64,000 nt of DNA from an uncultured Prevotellaceae bacterium (GTDB lineage Bacteria > Bacteroidota > Bacteroidia > Bacteroidales > Bacteroidaceae). Under the pieces are notes generated by a model. That model searched no databases. It was not told the DNA's origin and saw only the letters and a list, made by a program, of their open reading frames with translations. The stretch lies in NCBI GenBank assembly GCA_900318995.1, contig ONMR01000004.1, positions 62,001 to 126,000 on the forward strand, written 5' to 3'. Of the stretch, positions 1-9,154 are shown piece after piece. Every line of letters begins with the position of its first letter. The first letter of the stretch is position 1. The translations under genes and the position numbers were made by a program.

Positions 1-199
1 AAACGTTATATTTATCTGCCGCAGAGTTGTTACTGTAATAAACTGCATGATAGAGAAACAGTAACATTGAAACAAGCAGGAACTGGCCAAGATAACGCTG
101 TGCCCTGTTCAACTCTCTGAAACTGAATCCGGCATGGACCGTCCAGAACAGACAGACCATGAAAGGAAGCATAGGAATGAGGTTTTCTATAAATACCAT
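1..199 (-). CDS. Membrane regulator, N-terminus only (AraC-type likely)
   Basis: Reading leftward from an ATG at 199, an open frame runs off the window edge. The 66 visible residues are hydrophobic (MVFIENLIPMLPFMVCLFWT, then a second segment LGQFLLVSMLLFLYHAVYY). This resembles the membrane-spanning start of Bacteroidetes AraC-family regulators with an N-terminal multi-TM sensor; the DNA-binding part would lie outside the window, so the family is an inference. A TATATTTG -7 box at 211-218 on this strand lies only about 12 bases before the ATG. The transcript would therefore be almost leaderless, or the start is the internal Met near 172. Confidence 0.5.
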   Translation of the reverse strand, partial: MVFIENLIPMLPFMVCLFWTVHAGFSFRELNRAQRYLGQFLLVSMLLFLYHAVYYSNNSAADKYNV

Positions 200-210
200 A
201 ATTTGGGGGG

Positions 211-218
211 CAAATATA
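211..218 (-). promoter_or_regulatory. Bacteroidetes -7 box for the leftward membrane regulator
   Basis: TATATTTG on the minus strand matches TAnnTTTG exactly. The rightward lipoprotein cluster has no equally good box nearby. Confidence 0.35.
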
Positions 219-311
219 GTATTTTGTACGATATGACCGATTAATTTCTGTTTTGAATGCTTATTAAGCAGTAAAAATATCACCTTAGCAAATCAATCAA
301 AAAATAAGAAA

Positions 312-830
312 ATGAGAAAAATCCTGTTTTTTGCCATTGCTTCAGCTATGCTGGGCTTGACATTCACATCATGTGAAAAAGAGAAAGATGATGATTCCAA
401 TAAGACCATCTCACTTGACGGAAGGTGGGACGGCGTGCCTGAAGGTACGCAAGTGGGGATAGGTGAGCAACGCATTACTCTCATCATCAGCGGCAACAAA
501 GTGGATGTTTATATCGTTGCCTGGGGAGATCACCTTAAAGGAACATACACTTATGAGAACGACAAACTTAATTTCTCATTCAAGAATGAAGACGCTTTTG
601 ATGCACTTATTGTAGAAGATACCTATAAGGGCTGGAGTATGTCTGACGGAGCGTTGGATCCCGAGACATTCGAACTCAAATATACCGATGAACTGCCATA
701 TCGCTGGTATCAGATGGATCCGGAGCAGTTTGAAATGGATGTTAACTTCCTTAAAGACTTTACTTTCAAGATAGTTGACGGAAAGAAAGCCGTAGGCGGC
801 CCGATGAATCTGGAATTCATAAAGAGGTAA
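312..830 (+). CDS. Surface lipoprotein, lipocalin-like size, unknown function
   Basis: 172 residues. The start MRKILFFAIASAMLG leads into lipobox TFTSC at Cys20, followed by EKEKDDD, an acidic tract matching the Bacteroidetes signal for export to the outer face. The mature part is beta-rich and hydrophilic, with a GTYTYENDKLNFSF stretch typical of the small lipocalin-like/DUF beta-barrel lipoproteins of this phylum. First of three consecutive genes of similar size (gaps of 20 and 12 bases), very probably one transcript. I do not recognise a specific family and claim no function beyond surface lipoprotein. Confidence 0.75.
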   Translation: MRKILFFAIASAMLGLTFTSCEKEKDDDSNKTISLDGRWDGVPEGTQVGIGEQRITLIISGNKVDVYIVAWGDHLKGTYTYENDKLNFSFKNEDAFDALIVEDTYKGWSMSDGALDPETFELKYTDELPYRWYQMDPEQFEMDVNFLKDFTFKIVDGKKAVGGPMNLEFIKR

Positions 831-850
831 ATCATAAACAAAACCATAAT

Positions 851-1357
851 ATGAAATCAATTATTCGTTTTATCTGTGCCGCTGTTGCAATCAGCCTGGC
901 ATTTACATCCTGCGATAAGGATGACAATGAAACCAATGGTGAAAAAACCGCCCTGGAGGGTAAGTGGGTACATTCCGAAAGGTATGAATATGACAACAAC
1001 GGTTATGCTGACCGCGTGGAGAGTTTTACCTTTAAGGGTAATACATACATTCTTGAGTGCTCAGAAACCGGTAGGAATCCACAGGGAGGATTATGGGGAT
1101 ACGGTCATAAATTGACTGGTACCTTTACCTGTACAGGATCTACATTCACAATCAAGGTTGAAAAGTTCTACGGTTTCAACAACGGAGATGTTCAATTTGA
1201 CTGGCATGAGTATGATGATGGAACAGAAGGTAAGAGCTTTACTTTCAGTTATCAGATAGAGGACGGACATTCATTGGGTGTTACCGCACCGGATGAATTT
1301 GCACTAGGCGCCGGTTCATATCTGGGTGTAGACCAGGCCTGGTATGCAAAAGAATAA
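851..1357 (+). CDS. Surface lipoprotein, unknown function
   Basis: 168 residues. The signal peptide MKSIIRFICAAVAISLAF ends at lipobox TSC (Cys21), followed by DKDDNE, a strong lipoprotein export signal. The mature part starts GEKTALEGKWVHSE. A similar start (DGRWDG) is seen in the preceding gene, and this 'leads to a beta strand with a conserved Trp' pattern is common in lipocalin-like lipoproteins. Second gene of the three-lipoprotein set. Function not recognised. Confidence 0.75.
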   Translation: MKSIIRFICAAVAISLAFTSCDKDDNETNGEKTALEGKWVHSERYEYDNNGYADRVESFTFKGNTYILECSETGRNPQGGLWGYGHKLTGTFTCTGSTFTIKVEKFYGFNNGDVQFDWHEYDDGTEGKSFTFSYQIEDGHSLGVTAPDEFALGAGSYLGVDQAWYAKE

Positions 1358-1369
1358 CCTTAACTATAT

Positions 1370-1891
1370 ATGACAATGAAGACAAAGACTTTCTTTTTGG
1401 CCCTTGTGGCCATGACTGCGCTATTCTGCGCCTGTGACGATGAAAAGGAATCAACCGATGAGGTTGATCTTAAAGTGAATCAGTTTTACTATGACGGAAA
1501 GGTGTTTGATGTAAAGACTGGTGGAAGTTGGGATGAAAGAATGGGCTGGCTTGACGTTGTTTGTGAATCTGCAGGTTTTGGTACTACTATAGACCATCAT
1601 TGGCAATTATGGGAGTCTGGAAAGACCATTGACCTGGCAAAAGAAGGTTATCCTGAGAGCTTTTCCATAATGGGAATTAACGATCAACTGCCTTCATCAC
1701 TTCCTTCCATTCAATTCTTTGGAAAGGATGGTGAAATAGACGGTGTTCAATATGAGAATATGTTTAAGAGCGGAACTGTAAAATATACAGGAGGTATCTC
1801 AGCCGACAAACTGACTTTCAAGTTCAATGCCACTCTGGCTAACGGTAAGGTCATGAAATTCTGGTTTGAGTTCAAGCAGTCTTACCAATAA
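1370..1891 (+). CDS. Surface lipoprotein, unknown function
   Basis: 173 residues from ATG 1370, or 171 if the second ATG at 1376 (MKTKTFFLALVAMTALF) is used; the latter looks like the more natural signal peptide. Lipobox FCAC is followed by DDEKEST, the surface-export pattern. It shares size and position with the two genes before it but little sequence. Last gene of the set: a hairpin at 1912-1949 with a T tract follows. Confidence 0.72.
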   Translation: MTMKTKTFFLALVAMTALFCACDDEKESTDEVDLKVNQFYYDGKVFDVKTGGSWDERMGWLDVVCESAGFGTTIDHHWQLWESGKTIDLAKEGYPESFSIMGINDQLPSSLPSIQFFGKDGEIDGVQYENMFKSGTVKYTGGISADKLTFKFNATLANGKVMKFWFEFKQSYQ

Positions 1892-1905
1892 TAAACAGAA
1901 TAACA

Positions 1906-4797
1906 TTAATTCCTGCCGCACAGTTGACTGAAGTCACAGTTGCGGCAGGTTTCTTTATCGTCGGTGGGACTGAACGGGATGGCGGGGTTGAATATCCCGG
2001 ATATCAGTTCTGTCAGTTTCTCCTCAAACTCCTGACCGCATCTGCCGTTGAAATCGGTAAGTTCATCATTGCCTATATGGTAGTAGGTGTCATCGGCCGT
2101 GGGCTTGGACGATGAGCGTGTGTAGAGCAGGGTGGGTGCCAACTTGTACTTACTGAACTCAGGCTGTTGGCTCATGACACAGGCGTAATAGAATATCTGG
2201 AAGGCCTGACTCTTGAGGTCCTTATATCTTGTGGGCGGGAACAGGTCATCAATTGTTGCCGGAGCGCCTTTGTCTCTTCCGGTCTTGTAGTCCACTATGC
2301 GCAGAATGCCGTCCTTAAGGTCCATACGGTCTATGATACCCTTGATGCGTATCCTGAGCATGGAGCCTGCATCAAGCGGGTCCGGAACAGAAACGGAATG
2401 GTTATAACCGTCCGATTCGCTCCCTATATACCTGAACGGAGCGTACAGCTCCATATCCATGCGCAGTATCTGGCGCAGGTATTTCAGTATAACCTCAAAG
2501 TTGATGGCCTGGGTGCCGCTGTAATCGGCCTTGTCTACATCCTTAAAATCAAAGTAATCCTCATGGAAAGCCTGTTGTACAAAGCTTTCCAGATGATTGC
2601 TGTCCTTGAGCAGTGACTCTATCTCCTGCCTTGTTATGGTCTGGTCGGCTGTCTTTGATGCCAGATAGTTATATGTAAGCTCGGCACTCTTATGGAATAG
2701 CGTTCCGAACATGTCATAGCCTATTTCAGTATCGGTATCCTTAGGCTTTCTGATGCCAGCAATCTGGGCCAGATAGAACTTGAGCCTGCACTCCATATAT
2801 TTGATCAGGGCCGATGGCGACAGGTATGAATCCTTGTCGGCAAAATCGTACTTGCGGCAGAGCTCTTCAAGCAGAGTGCGTGTCTTGGTTACGGATAAGG
2901 GTTTAATGTCTGTGTCTGACCGGTCAGGCTTGAGCGTAATGCGCTGTATTTCAGCGCCGCTTACAATGAGCTGGAGCAGGTATCGGGAAATCTGGCCCTT
3001 ACCTATGCCGCGGGCATCGGCATTGCCGTTATAGACCATCGTGACGTTCTCGGCCCTCTGGAGCAGATGGTGGAAATTGTACGATGAAACGGCGCTTTTG
3101 TCCTGCATGGTGGTCAGCCCGAAAGCCACGCGGATATTATAGGGTATGAAGGATGCGCTCTGCCCTGATTTGGGCAGCGTACCCTCCTGTGCCGACAGCA
3201 GCAGAACGTTCCTGAAGTCCAGGTTCCTGGTCTCGATAAGTCCCATAATCTGCATTCCAACAGCGGGCTCACCGTGGAACGGAACAGTTGTTGTAGAGAG
3301 TATGGAGCGGATAAGACGACACAGCGTATCGGTGCTTATTTCCAGGTTTCCGGATTCGGCCAGCGAATGGAGACGGTTTATCTGTGTGTAGATGCGGTAG
3401 AGCGACTCCTGAATGAGCGGTTGGAACAGTGTGTCGTCATCACGCTGGCGTATTACCGGCACAAGCGCTTTGAGTACGGTCTGCAGATATTGCAGCAACG
3501 ACAGGTTGTCTGTGGCGGGCGTAAAGAGTACCGAAAGTTCCTTGCAGCCGTTAAGCGCTTCGGTATCAGGGAACATACGGCGGGTCTTGCGCATATCATC
3601 CAGCAGTTTGGGCGCTCTGTCCGATAACGCCGAAACCAACGGGTTGCCCAGGACCCGGCTGAGCGACTGTATGCTCAGCCTACCTCTGTTCCTTGCGGCA
3701 AGACGCTGCATATCAATAAGTGCAATGACCAGGCTGAAGAGTGATGTCTCCGACAGCTTGTAACCCATGGTGATGTTTACACTTCCTATGCGCTGCTGCG
3801 GGATGCTGTGCAGCACAGGCTGCAGCAGGTTCTCATCGGCCAGGACTATGGCTGTCTCCTTACCGGCCTTTTCAATGTCTAGAGATTCAAGCCATTGCCG
3901 GATATAACGTGCCTGAGCGTTATCGGTCGATGCCTCAACTATTGTGAGACGGGCCTTGTGCATGCCGTCAAACCGCTCTCGCGGAAGCTCATTGGGAAAC
4001 TCCTTGAGGTTGTCACGCAGGAAACGTCCTGCCTCATGCAGCAGGCTGCTCTCTGTGTAGGCAGGGTCATAATCCCAGTAGAACAGGGCATTGCCGGCTT
4101 TCTGTATGGCGCGGAACAGCTCCTTCTCGGCTCCGTCCAGGCTGTTGAATCCCACAAAAGCGTATTTGCCGGCAGAAAGGCGCTCGGTGTCAAGATTGCA
4201 GATGACCCTGCGCTGAATCATGCCGTTGTAGCCTATGCCTTTGTCTGACAGCAGTTTGTTGAACTTCTGATAGACAGTACCCAGCACGCTCCATACCGCC
4301 TGATAATGTTCGCGGAGTTGGGTGGGCTGAGCTTTCTTCATCTCGCCGAAGAACTGCTCCAGAGCCTCTCTCTGTTCTTCTGTAAGGAACGATGTGTCAG
4401 TAAGTTCACGCTGCTCACGGAGCAGACTGAACAGCTGGTCCGCCGGTGCCAGATTGCGGTCCACATCATCAAAATCGGCCAGCATCAGCTCTCCCCATGA
4501 CCAGAAACTGTCCAGTGACTCATCGGTGTGCAGCTCCTGCTGATAGATGCTGTGGAGCAGGGTGACCATCTCGATGCGGTCGGCTGCCTTGAGGTCAGAC
4601 TGTGACTGGAACAGCTCCTCGATAGTAGTATATTGCGGTGACCACACCGGCTTTTCAGAGCATGCTGACAGGAAATCATCAAAGAACAGCCTGGCGCGGC
4701 GGTTAGGGAAAACCACCGTTATATCGGCAAGTCCGTTACCTTGCGCTCCGTACTTACGGTACAGATCCTCTGCTACTATCTTAAGAAACGGTTCCAT
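1906..4797 (-). CDS. AddB-like helicase-nuclease subunit (PD-(D/E)XK nuclease)
   Basis: 963 residues. The N-terminal two thirds match the inactive-helicase scaffold of AddB-type proteins. The C-terminal nuclease shows an Asp followed by IVDYKTG (the D...D-x-K metal site). The tail CRNCDFSQLC, together with an upstream Cys in YMECRLKFYL, forms the four-cysteine iron-sulfur staple known from AddB. The expected role is processing of double-strand DNA ends with an AddA-type helicase; that partner is encoded at 10285-13506 instead of next door. It follows the lipoprotein at 4804-5736 by six bases and ends the minus-strand operon. The last codons lie within a terminator hairpin. Confidence 0.85.
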   Translation of the reverse strand: MEPFLKIVAEDLYRKYGAQGNGLADITVVFPNRRARLFFDDFLSACSEKPVWSPQYTTIEELFQSQSDLKAADRIEMVTLLHSIYQQELHTDESLDSFWSWGELMLADFDDVDRNLAPADQLFSLLREQRELTDTSFLTEEQREALEQFFGEMKKAQPTQLREHYQAVWSVLGTVYQKFNKLLSDKGIGYNGMIQRRVICNLDTERLSAGKYAFVGFNSLDGAEKELFRAIQKAGNALFYWDYDPAYTESSLLHEAGRFLRDNLKEFPNELPRERFDGMHKARLTIVEASTDNAQARYIRQWLESLDIEKAGKETAIVLADENLLQPVLHSIPQQRIGSVNITMGYKLSETSLFSLVIALIDMQRLAARNRGRLSIQSLSRVLGNPLVSALSDRAPKLLDDMRKTRRMFPDTEALNGCKELSVLFTPATDNLSLLQYLQTVLKALVPVIRQRDDDTLFQPLIQESLYRIYTQINRLHSLAESGNLEISTDTLCRLIRSILSTTTVPFHGEPAVGMQIMGLIETRNLDFRNVLLLSAQEGTLPKSGQSASFIPYNIRVAFGLTTMQDKSAVSSYNFHHLLQRAENVTMVYNGNADARGIGKGQISRYLLQLIVSGAEIQRITLKPDRSDTDIKPLSVTKTRTLLEELCRKYDFADKDSYLSPSALIKYMECRLKFYLAQIAGIRKPKDTDTEIGYDMFGTLFHKSAELTYNYLASKTADQTITRQEIESLLKDSNHLESFVQQAFHEDYFDFKDVDKADYSGTQAINFEVILKYLRQILRMDMELYAPFRYIGSESDGYNHSVSVPDPLDAGSMLRIRIKGIIDRMDLKDGILRIVDYKTGRDKGAPATIDDLFPPTRYKDLKSQAFQIFYYACVMSQQPEFSKYKLAPTLLYTRSSSKPTADDTYYHIGNDELTDFNGRCGQEFEEKLTELISGIFNPAIPFSPTDDKETCRNCDFSQLCGRN
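1912..1957. terminator. Hairpin terminator inside the end of the nuclease gene
   Basis: CCTGCCGCA (1912-1920) pairs with TGCGGCAGG (1941-1949) and is followed by TTTCTTT on the plus strand. It ends the lipoprotein transcript, although it lies in the coding sequence for the C-terminus of the converging nuclease gene. Confidence 0.55.
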
Positions 4798-4803
4798 AGT
4801 CCT

Positions 4804-5736
4804 TTATAGTTTTACTGCATCCCAGCCGAAGTCCTTGTAATAGTTTATTTTAAGATTGTGGCTTTTTACATATTCACCCAACTGCTCGCGGCGAACGGCC
4901 TCACGGACATCCTGGTTGGAGTGCATGTTCTGATAGACGTCATAATGGGAGCCGAATATGCGGCGGGCGCTTGCGTCATTGCCGGCACCATCCACAGTCT
5001 GCTCAAATGATGTAACCTTTAATGCGCCGTTCTGACTGATTACGGTCATGACTCCGGAATGGTTGCCGCCCGATACGGTCATCAAGGTATCACCTTCCAG
5101 GTTGTACCACCATATCCAGAAATCACCCCAGACACGTGCCTGATTAGCGCTTATCTCCTGGGCCGATACAATCATCAGGGTGGGTATACAGAACTGTCCC
5201 TGCTTGTACTGTACACCGATCTCCTTTATCAGATAATCGCTTATGGCATCGCGCAGAGCCTGCTCCTTTCGGTTGTTGGCTATGTAGTTGATGCAGTCCT
5301 GCTTATGGGTGTCAAAGTCACTCATAAGCCACACTCCATCTACCTTTTCCATAGAGAGCAGATGCTCCTCTATGTCACTGTCAGGGTCAAATGATCCGTC
5401 CTCCCACTTCTGGCGGACGCTCACGTTAGCTATGGCGTGTGTCTTGTCTGTCTTGGTTACGCCGGTCACCGTGAAATCGGCTATGGTGCCGCCGTTTCCG
5501 GTAACAAAGTAATAGAGCCACTCGTGGTCCATGGCCTCATGCGCCGGCAGCCGGTAGAACATGGTGTCCAGCACGGCGTAGAAATCGGGCGTCATAAACT
5601 CCCTGGACTTTTCAAGCAACTCATGGTCGGGGATGTAACGGCACAGCTCATCGGCCCGCTTGATGAGTTGCTTGGGGCTGTCGGCGCAGGCCGATAATAG
5701 CACTGCGGACAATAGTATTACAAGTGCTTTTTTCAT
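4804..5736 (-). CDS. Lipoprotein, unknown function (faint DUF3828/NTF2-like)
   Basis: 310 residues. The signal peptide MKKALVILLSAVLLSAC has its lipobox Cys at residue 17, with ADSP behind it. ELLEKSREFMTPDFYAVLD resembles the start of DUF3828/NTF2-like domains, and the rest is mixed alpha/beta with several Trp. Its ATG overlaps the stop of the Dabb gene by four bases (ATGA, 5733-5736), which indicates translational coupling. Function not recognised. Confidence 0.7.
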   Translation of the reverse strand: MKKALVILLSAVLLSACADSPKQLIKRADELCRYIPDHELLEKSREFMTPDFYAVLDTMFYRLPAHEAMDHEWLYYFVTGNGGTIADFTVTGVTKTDKTHAIANVSVRQKWEDGSFDPDSDIEEHLLSMEKVDGVWLMSDFDTHKQDCINYIANNRKEQALRDAISDYLIKEIGVQYKQGQFCIPTLMIVSAQEISANQARVWGDFWIWWYNLEGDTLMTVSGGNHSGVMTVISQNGALKVTSFEQTVDGAGNDASARRIFGSHYDVYQNMHSNQDVREAVRREQLGEYVKSHNLKINYYKDFGWDAVKL

Positions 5737-6038
5737 ATCTCAAAATCCAGACAACTGCGTTGAACGGTGTAGGGACGTACCTTGGTATCGGCCACAGCCA
5801 TGTGAGCCGGATGCTTGGCATACGCCTTCAGGGCCTCCTCAGTTTCCAGCGTGCTGTCCAGCATCACATCTGCATTTGACGATGCCAGCCGTCCGCTTAT
5901 GTTTACCTTTACGTCAATCAGCCCTGGAACCTTACCGACCAGGCCTTCCAGTCCCTCCTTGATACCGGCCTTTACGGCCTCCTTCTCACTTTCTGATAGC
6001 TCCGGATTCAATGTCCAGAGAATAATGTGCTTTACCAT
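5733..6038 (-). CDS. Dabb-family (stress-responsive A/B barrel) protein
   Basis: 101 residues starting MVKHIILWTLNPELSESEK. The KHIILW strand, the KVPGLIDVKVNISG strand and the DVMLDSTLETEEALKAYAKH segment are the standard Dabb (dimeric alpha-beta barrel) layout, at full family length. Members are small dimeric proteins; some are cyclases, many have no known substrate. It sits between a 102-residue hypothetical and the lipoprotein it overlaps by four bases. Identification of the fold is firm, the biochemical role is not. Confidence 0.8.
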   Translation of the reverse strand: MVKHIILWTLNPELSESEKEAVKAGIKEGLEGLVGKVPGLIDVKVNISGRLASSNADVMLDSTLETEEALKAYAKHPAHMAVADTKVRPYTVQRSCLDFEI

Positions 6039-6049
6039 ATCGTTTTTGT

Positions 6050-6358
6050 TTATTCGTAATATTCAATCTTCAGTTCTTCGGTCACGTTAAGGTCATCGTG
6101 GAAATCATCATCATACTTATATACGATGCGCAGCCCGCGATAAACCGCCGGAACCTTAAGTGTATCAATAAGATGCCACCGCGGTATCCCAAAGTCATAT
6201 GATGCCCGGTCCAGTATCATGCGGTTGCAGGTAAAGTCAAATTGGTAATACCCGCCACCAATGCAATCATCTTCCGGCTGCAGCAGGTCCTTATGCTGAC
6301 GTACCATCCCTAAGCGCAGGACTCCGGCTCTGGTTATTATGAATTTGGGGAGTGACAT
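6050..6358 (-). CDS. Conserved hypothetical, 102 residues
   Basis: Cytoplasmic-looking small protein starting MSLPKFIITRAGVLRLGMV, rich in Tyr and Asp, without signal peptide or membrane segment. It is first in the minus-strand operon, 11 bases ahead of the Dabb gene. I do not recognise a family. Confidence 0.6.
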   Translation of the reverse strand: MSLPKFIITRAGVLRLGMVRQHKDLLQPEDDCIGGGYYQFDFTCNRMILDRASYDFGIPRWHLIDTLKVPAVYRGLRIVYKYDDDFHDDLNVTEELKIEYYE

Positions 6359-6422
6359 AGTTACCCGCGAATATACTGAAATCTTCCGATACTTGTTTTT
6401 GGATTATTCATGCTAAATTCAT

Positions 6423-6430
6423 TATTTTTG
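6423..6430 (+). promoter_or_regulatory. -7 box for the MazG-helicase pair
   Basis: TATTTTTG matches TAnnTTTG and a TTTTTG tract lies about 20 bases upstream. Transcription would begin near 6437. This decides the MazG start at ATG 6455 rather than an in-frame ATG at 6410, which lies upstream of the transcript. Confidence 0.5.
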
Positions 6431-6454
6431 AGACTGAAAAGGTTATCTGCAAGT

Positions 6455-6784
6455 ATGAGTGACATTGATATAATTCTAAATGAATTGAGAAAGTTCAATA
6501 AGGAAAGGGATTGGGATCAGTTTCATAATGGAAAGGACTTGGCAATAGGCCTTTCGGTTGAGGCATCTGAACTTCTTGAAGCTTTTCTTTGGAAGGCTCC
6601 CGAGGATGCATCGGAGGATAAAATTAAGGAAGAACTTGCTGATGTTCTGAATTACGCATTTCAGATGGCAGATCGTTATGGTTTGGATATCAAGCAGATA
6701 ATGCTGGATAAAATTAAAAGGAATGCCGAGAAATATCCTGTAGAGAAAGCAAAGGGTTGTGCCAAGAAATACAACGAGCTATGA
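6455..6784 (+). CDS. MazG-like nucleotide pyrophosphohydrolase
   Basis: 109 residues from MSDIDIILNELRKF. The core GLSVEASELLEAFLWK followed by IKEELADVLNYAFQMAD is the all-alpha MazG fold with its E-x-x-E and E-x-x-D metal-binding helices. Such enzymes hydrolyse NTPs or dNTPs to monophosphates. The stop overlaps the next start (ATGA, 6781-6784), so it is made together with the helicase fusion. MazG-like genes are found next to DUF2075 proteins elsewhere, which suggests a joint role in nucleotide or nucleic-acid stress or defence (inference). Confidence 0.85.
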   Translation: MSDIDIILNELRKFNKERDWDQFHNGKDLAIGLSVEASELLEAFLWKAPEDASEDKIKEELADVLNYAFQMADRYGLDIKQIMLDKIKRNAEKYPVEKAKGCAKKYNEL

Positions 6785-9132
6785 TTGTATATCACGCTAC
6801 AAAGAAGCAATTCGTTCAAGACGTTTTTGATAATACCATTGCTGATGATATCGATAACGCCTTTTATGCTCATTTAGGTCGTCATACTTCACCAAATGAG
6901 AAACGTTCCTGGCAGAACTCCATGCAATATATGTACAAGGTGATGGATTCTCCCCAATTACCGGATGATGCGGGAATAGCCATAGAATATCAGATACCGC
7001 TTACGTCAAAAAGGATAGATTTTATAGTAGGAGGAAATGATGAATTCGGAAGGGGTAATCTTGTCATTATTGAACTCAAACAATGGGAAAAAGCCAGATT
7101 TGCAGATAAGCCGGATCTGGTTGTAACCCGTTTTGAACACGGGGAAGCCGAGACGAGCCATCCTTCATATCAAGCATGGTCCTATGCCTATATGCTTGAA
7201 AATTACAACAGCACTATACAGGACTACAGGATTAGTTTGAATCCTTGTGCCTATCTGCATAATTACCAACCGGATTCTGTTATTACGGATAGCCGTTATA
7301 GCGATTATACCAGCAAAGCCCCGGTGTTTCTGAAGAATGATGCGCAAAAGCTGCGTACGTTTATAGGCAAGCATATTCATAGTGGGGCAAAGCAGGATCT
7401 GATGTGGCTTATAGAAAATGGTGAATTGCGTCCGTCAAAACAGTTGGCAGACTCTATTGTTTCTATGGTAAAGGGCAATCCTGAGTTCGTGATGATTGAT
7501 GAACAGAAGGTGGTATATGAAAATGCTCTTGATTTGGCCCGCAAATCACAAACCGGTCGCAAGCATGTTTTGATTGTACAGGGTGGGCCAGGTACGGGAA
7601 AGAGCGTGCTGGCTATTCAATTGATGGCAGAACTTACTAAAGAAAGGATAGCTTGCCAATATGTTTCCAAAAACTCCGCTCCCAGAGCAGTATATTCGGC
7701 TAAGCTCAGTGGAACATTCAGAAGAAACTTTATCAACAATCTGTTTGTAGGAAGTGGCAGTTTTATCGATACTCCCCAAAATTCTGTAGGCGCACTAATT
7801 GCAGATGAGGCACACCGATTGGCAGAGAAGAGCGGTCTATATGCCAACCAAGGTGACAATCAGATACGTGAGATAATCAATGCCGCCAAGTTCTCTGTGT
7901 TCTTTGTCGATGACCGTCAGCGTGTTCACGTTCGTGACATAGGTTCTACAAAAACCATTCAGACAATAGCAGAACAGTGCGGGGCCAAAGTCAATGTCAT
8001 GAAACTTGAATCACAGTTCAGATGCAACGGATCAGACGGATATCTCTCTTGGATTGATAATGCCCTGCAAATATCAGAGACGGCAAACATCAATCTGTCA
8101 TCGGCCGATTATGATTTCCGGGTGTTTGACAGTCCGGTAGATATGTTCAATGCTATCAAAAACAAGAATGCCGACAGAAACAAATCACGTGTTGTTGCAG
8201 GATATTGTTGGAAATGGTACCAGAATGAAATGGATGTTCCCGATATTGTTATCCCTGGATATAAGTTTGCAAAAAAATGGAATCTGGCATCTGATGGTAA
8301 CTTATGGATTATAGGCGATAATTCAATAGACCAAATAGGTTGCATTCATACCTGTCAAGGCCTTGAACTGGATTATGTGGGCGTTATTCTTGGCCCAGAT
8401 ATTAAGTTTAGAGACGGACATATCATTACTGACGTAACGGTACATCCCGGTGCAGATGCTGCAGTCCGTGGCTTGAAGACACTGGTTCGCTCAGGTGATG
8501 TAAGGGCTTGTCAAACAGCAGATGAAATCATCAAGAATACATATCGCACACTGATGACAAGAGGCATGAAGGGCTGTTATGTTTTCTGTTGCGATAACGC
8601 GCTTTCAGAGTACCTCAAGGGGTTGCTGACTGTAGAAGAAACACCCCAGGAGTTTGCACGTATTGAAGCCGATGTGGCAGATAATGTAAAGTATGTTGAT
8701 TTCTTGCCTTTCTATTCAGTGAAAGCCGCCTGCGGTTATTTTGGTGACGGTGAAGATGTTGAAGAATCTGGATGGGTGCAGGTTGAAGGAATGGGCAAAC
8801 TGAATCGCAACATGTTTGTCGTAAAAGCATCCGGTAATTCCATGGAACCGAGAATTCACGATGGAGACTTGTGTGTTTTCAGAGCAAATCCCGCCGGTAG
8901 CCGTGAAGGAAAGATCCTGCTGGTACAAAACCATACGTCTTATGATCCTGAATATGGAGGAAGTTATGCCATAAAACAATACACTAGTGATAAGTCTTTC
9001 TCAAATGACGGCTCATGGCATCATTCATCGATAATACTGAAACCCTTGAATCGGGATTATAAACCTATCGTTCTAGAAGAAGATGAAGCTGATGATTTTA
9101 GAGTGATAGGAGAGTTCTTAGGAACGCTATAA
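6781..9132 (+). CDS. Nuclease-like/DUF2075 helicase/S24 peptidase fusion
   Basis: 783 residues from ATG 6781. Three parts are visible. (1) Residues about 1-110: RIDFIV (Asp80) then IIELKQW (Glu98, Lys100) fits a PD-(D/E)XK-type nuclease site. (2) About 255-630: a DUF2075/superfamily 1 helicase core with Walker A GGPGTGKS (268-275) and Walker B ADEAHR (341-346). (3) About 639-783: an S24 (LexA/UmuD) domain with cleavage site Cys651-Gly652 in AACGYF, Ser687 in GNSMEP and Lys732 in YAIKQY, so all autocleavage residues are present. The first gene of the pair is a MazG-like enzyme. The S24 tail suggests activity controlled by DNA damage through self-cleavage (inference). Confidence 0.85.
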   Translation: MIVYHATKKQFVQDVFDNTIADDIDNAFYAHLGRHTSPNEKRSWQNSMQYMYKVMDSPQLPDDAGIAIEYQIPLTSKRIDFIVGGNDEFGRGNLVIIELKQWEKARFADKPDLVVTRFEHGEAETSHPSYQAWSYAYMLENYNSTIQDYRISLNPCAYLHNYQPDSVITDSRYSDYTSKAPVFLKNDAQKLRTFIGKHIHSGAKQDLMWLIENGELRPSKQLADSIVSMVKGNPEFVMIDEQKVVYENALDLARKSQTGRKHVLIVQGGPGTGKSVLAIQLMAELTKERIACQYVSKNSAPRAVYSAKLSGTFRRNFINNLFVGSGSFIDTPQNSVGALIADEAHRLAEKSGLYANQGDNQIREIINAAKFSVFFVDDRQRVHVRDIGSTKTIQTIAEQCGAKVNVMKLESQFRCNGSDGYLSWIDNALQISETANINLSSADYDFRVFDSPVDMFNAIKNKNADRNKSRVVAGYCWKWYQNEMDVPDIVIPGYKFAKKWNLASDGNLWIIGDNSIDQIGCIHTCQGLELDYVGVILGPDIKFRDGHIITDVTVHPGADAAVRGLKTLVRSGDVRACQTADEIIKNTYRTLMTRGMKGCYVFCCDNALSEYLKGLLTVEETPQEFARIEADVADNVKYVDFLPFYSVKAACGYFGDGEDVEESGWVQVEGMGKLNRNMFVVKASGNSMEPRIHDGDLCVFRANPAGSREGKILLVQNHTSYDPEYGGSYAIKQYTSDKSFSNDGSWHHSSIILKPLNRDYKPIVLEEDEADDFRVIGEFLGTL

Positions 9133-9154
9133 CGATTAAGGATAATCACCAAAA

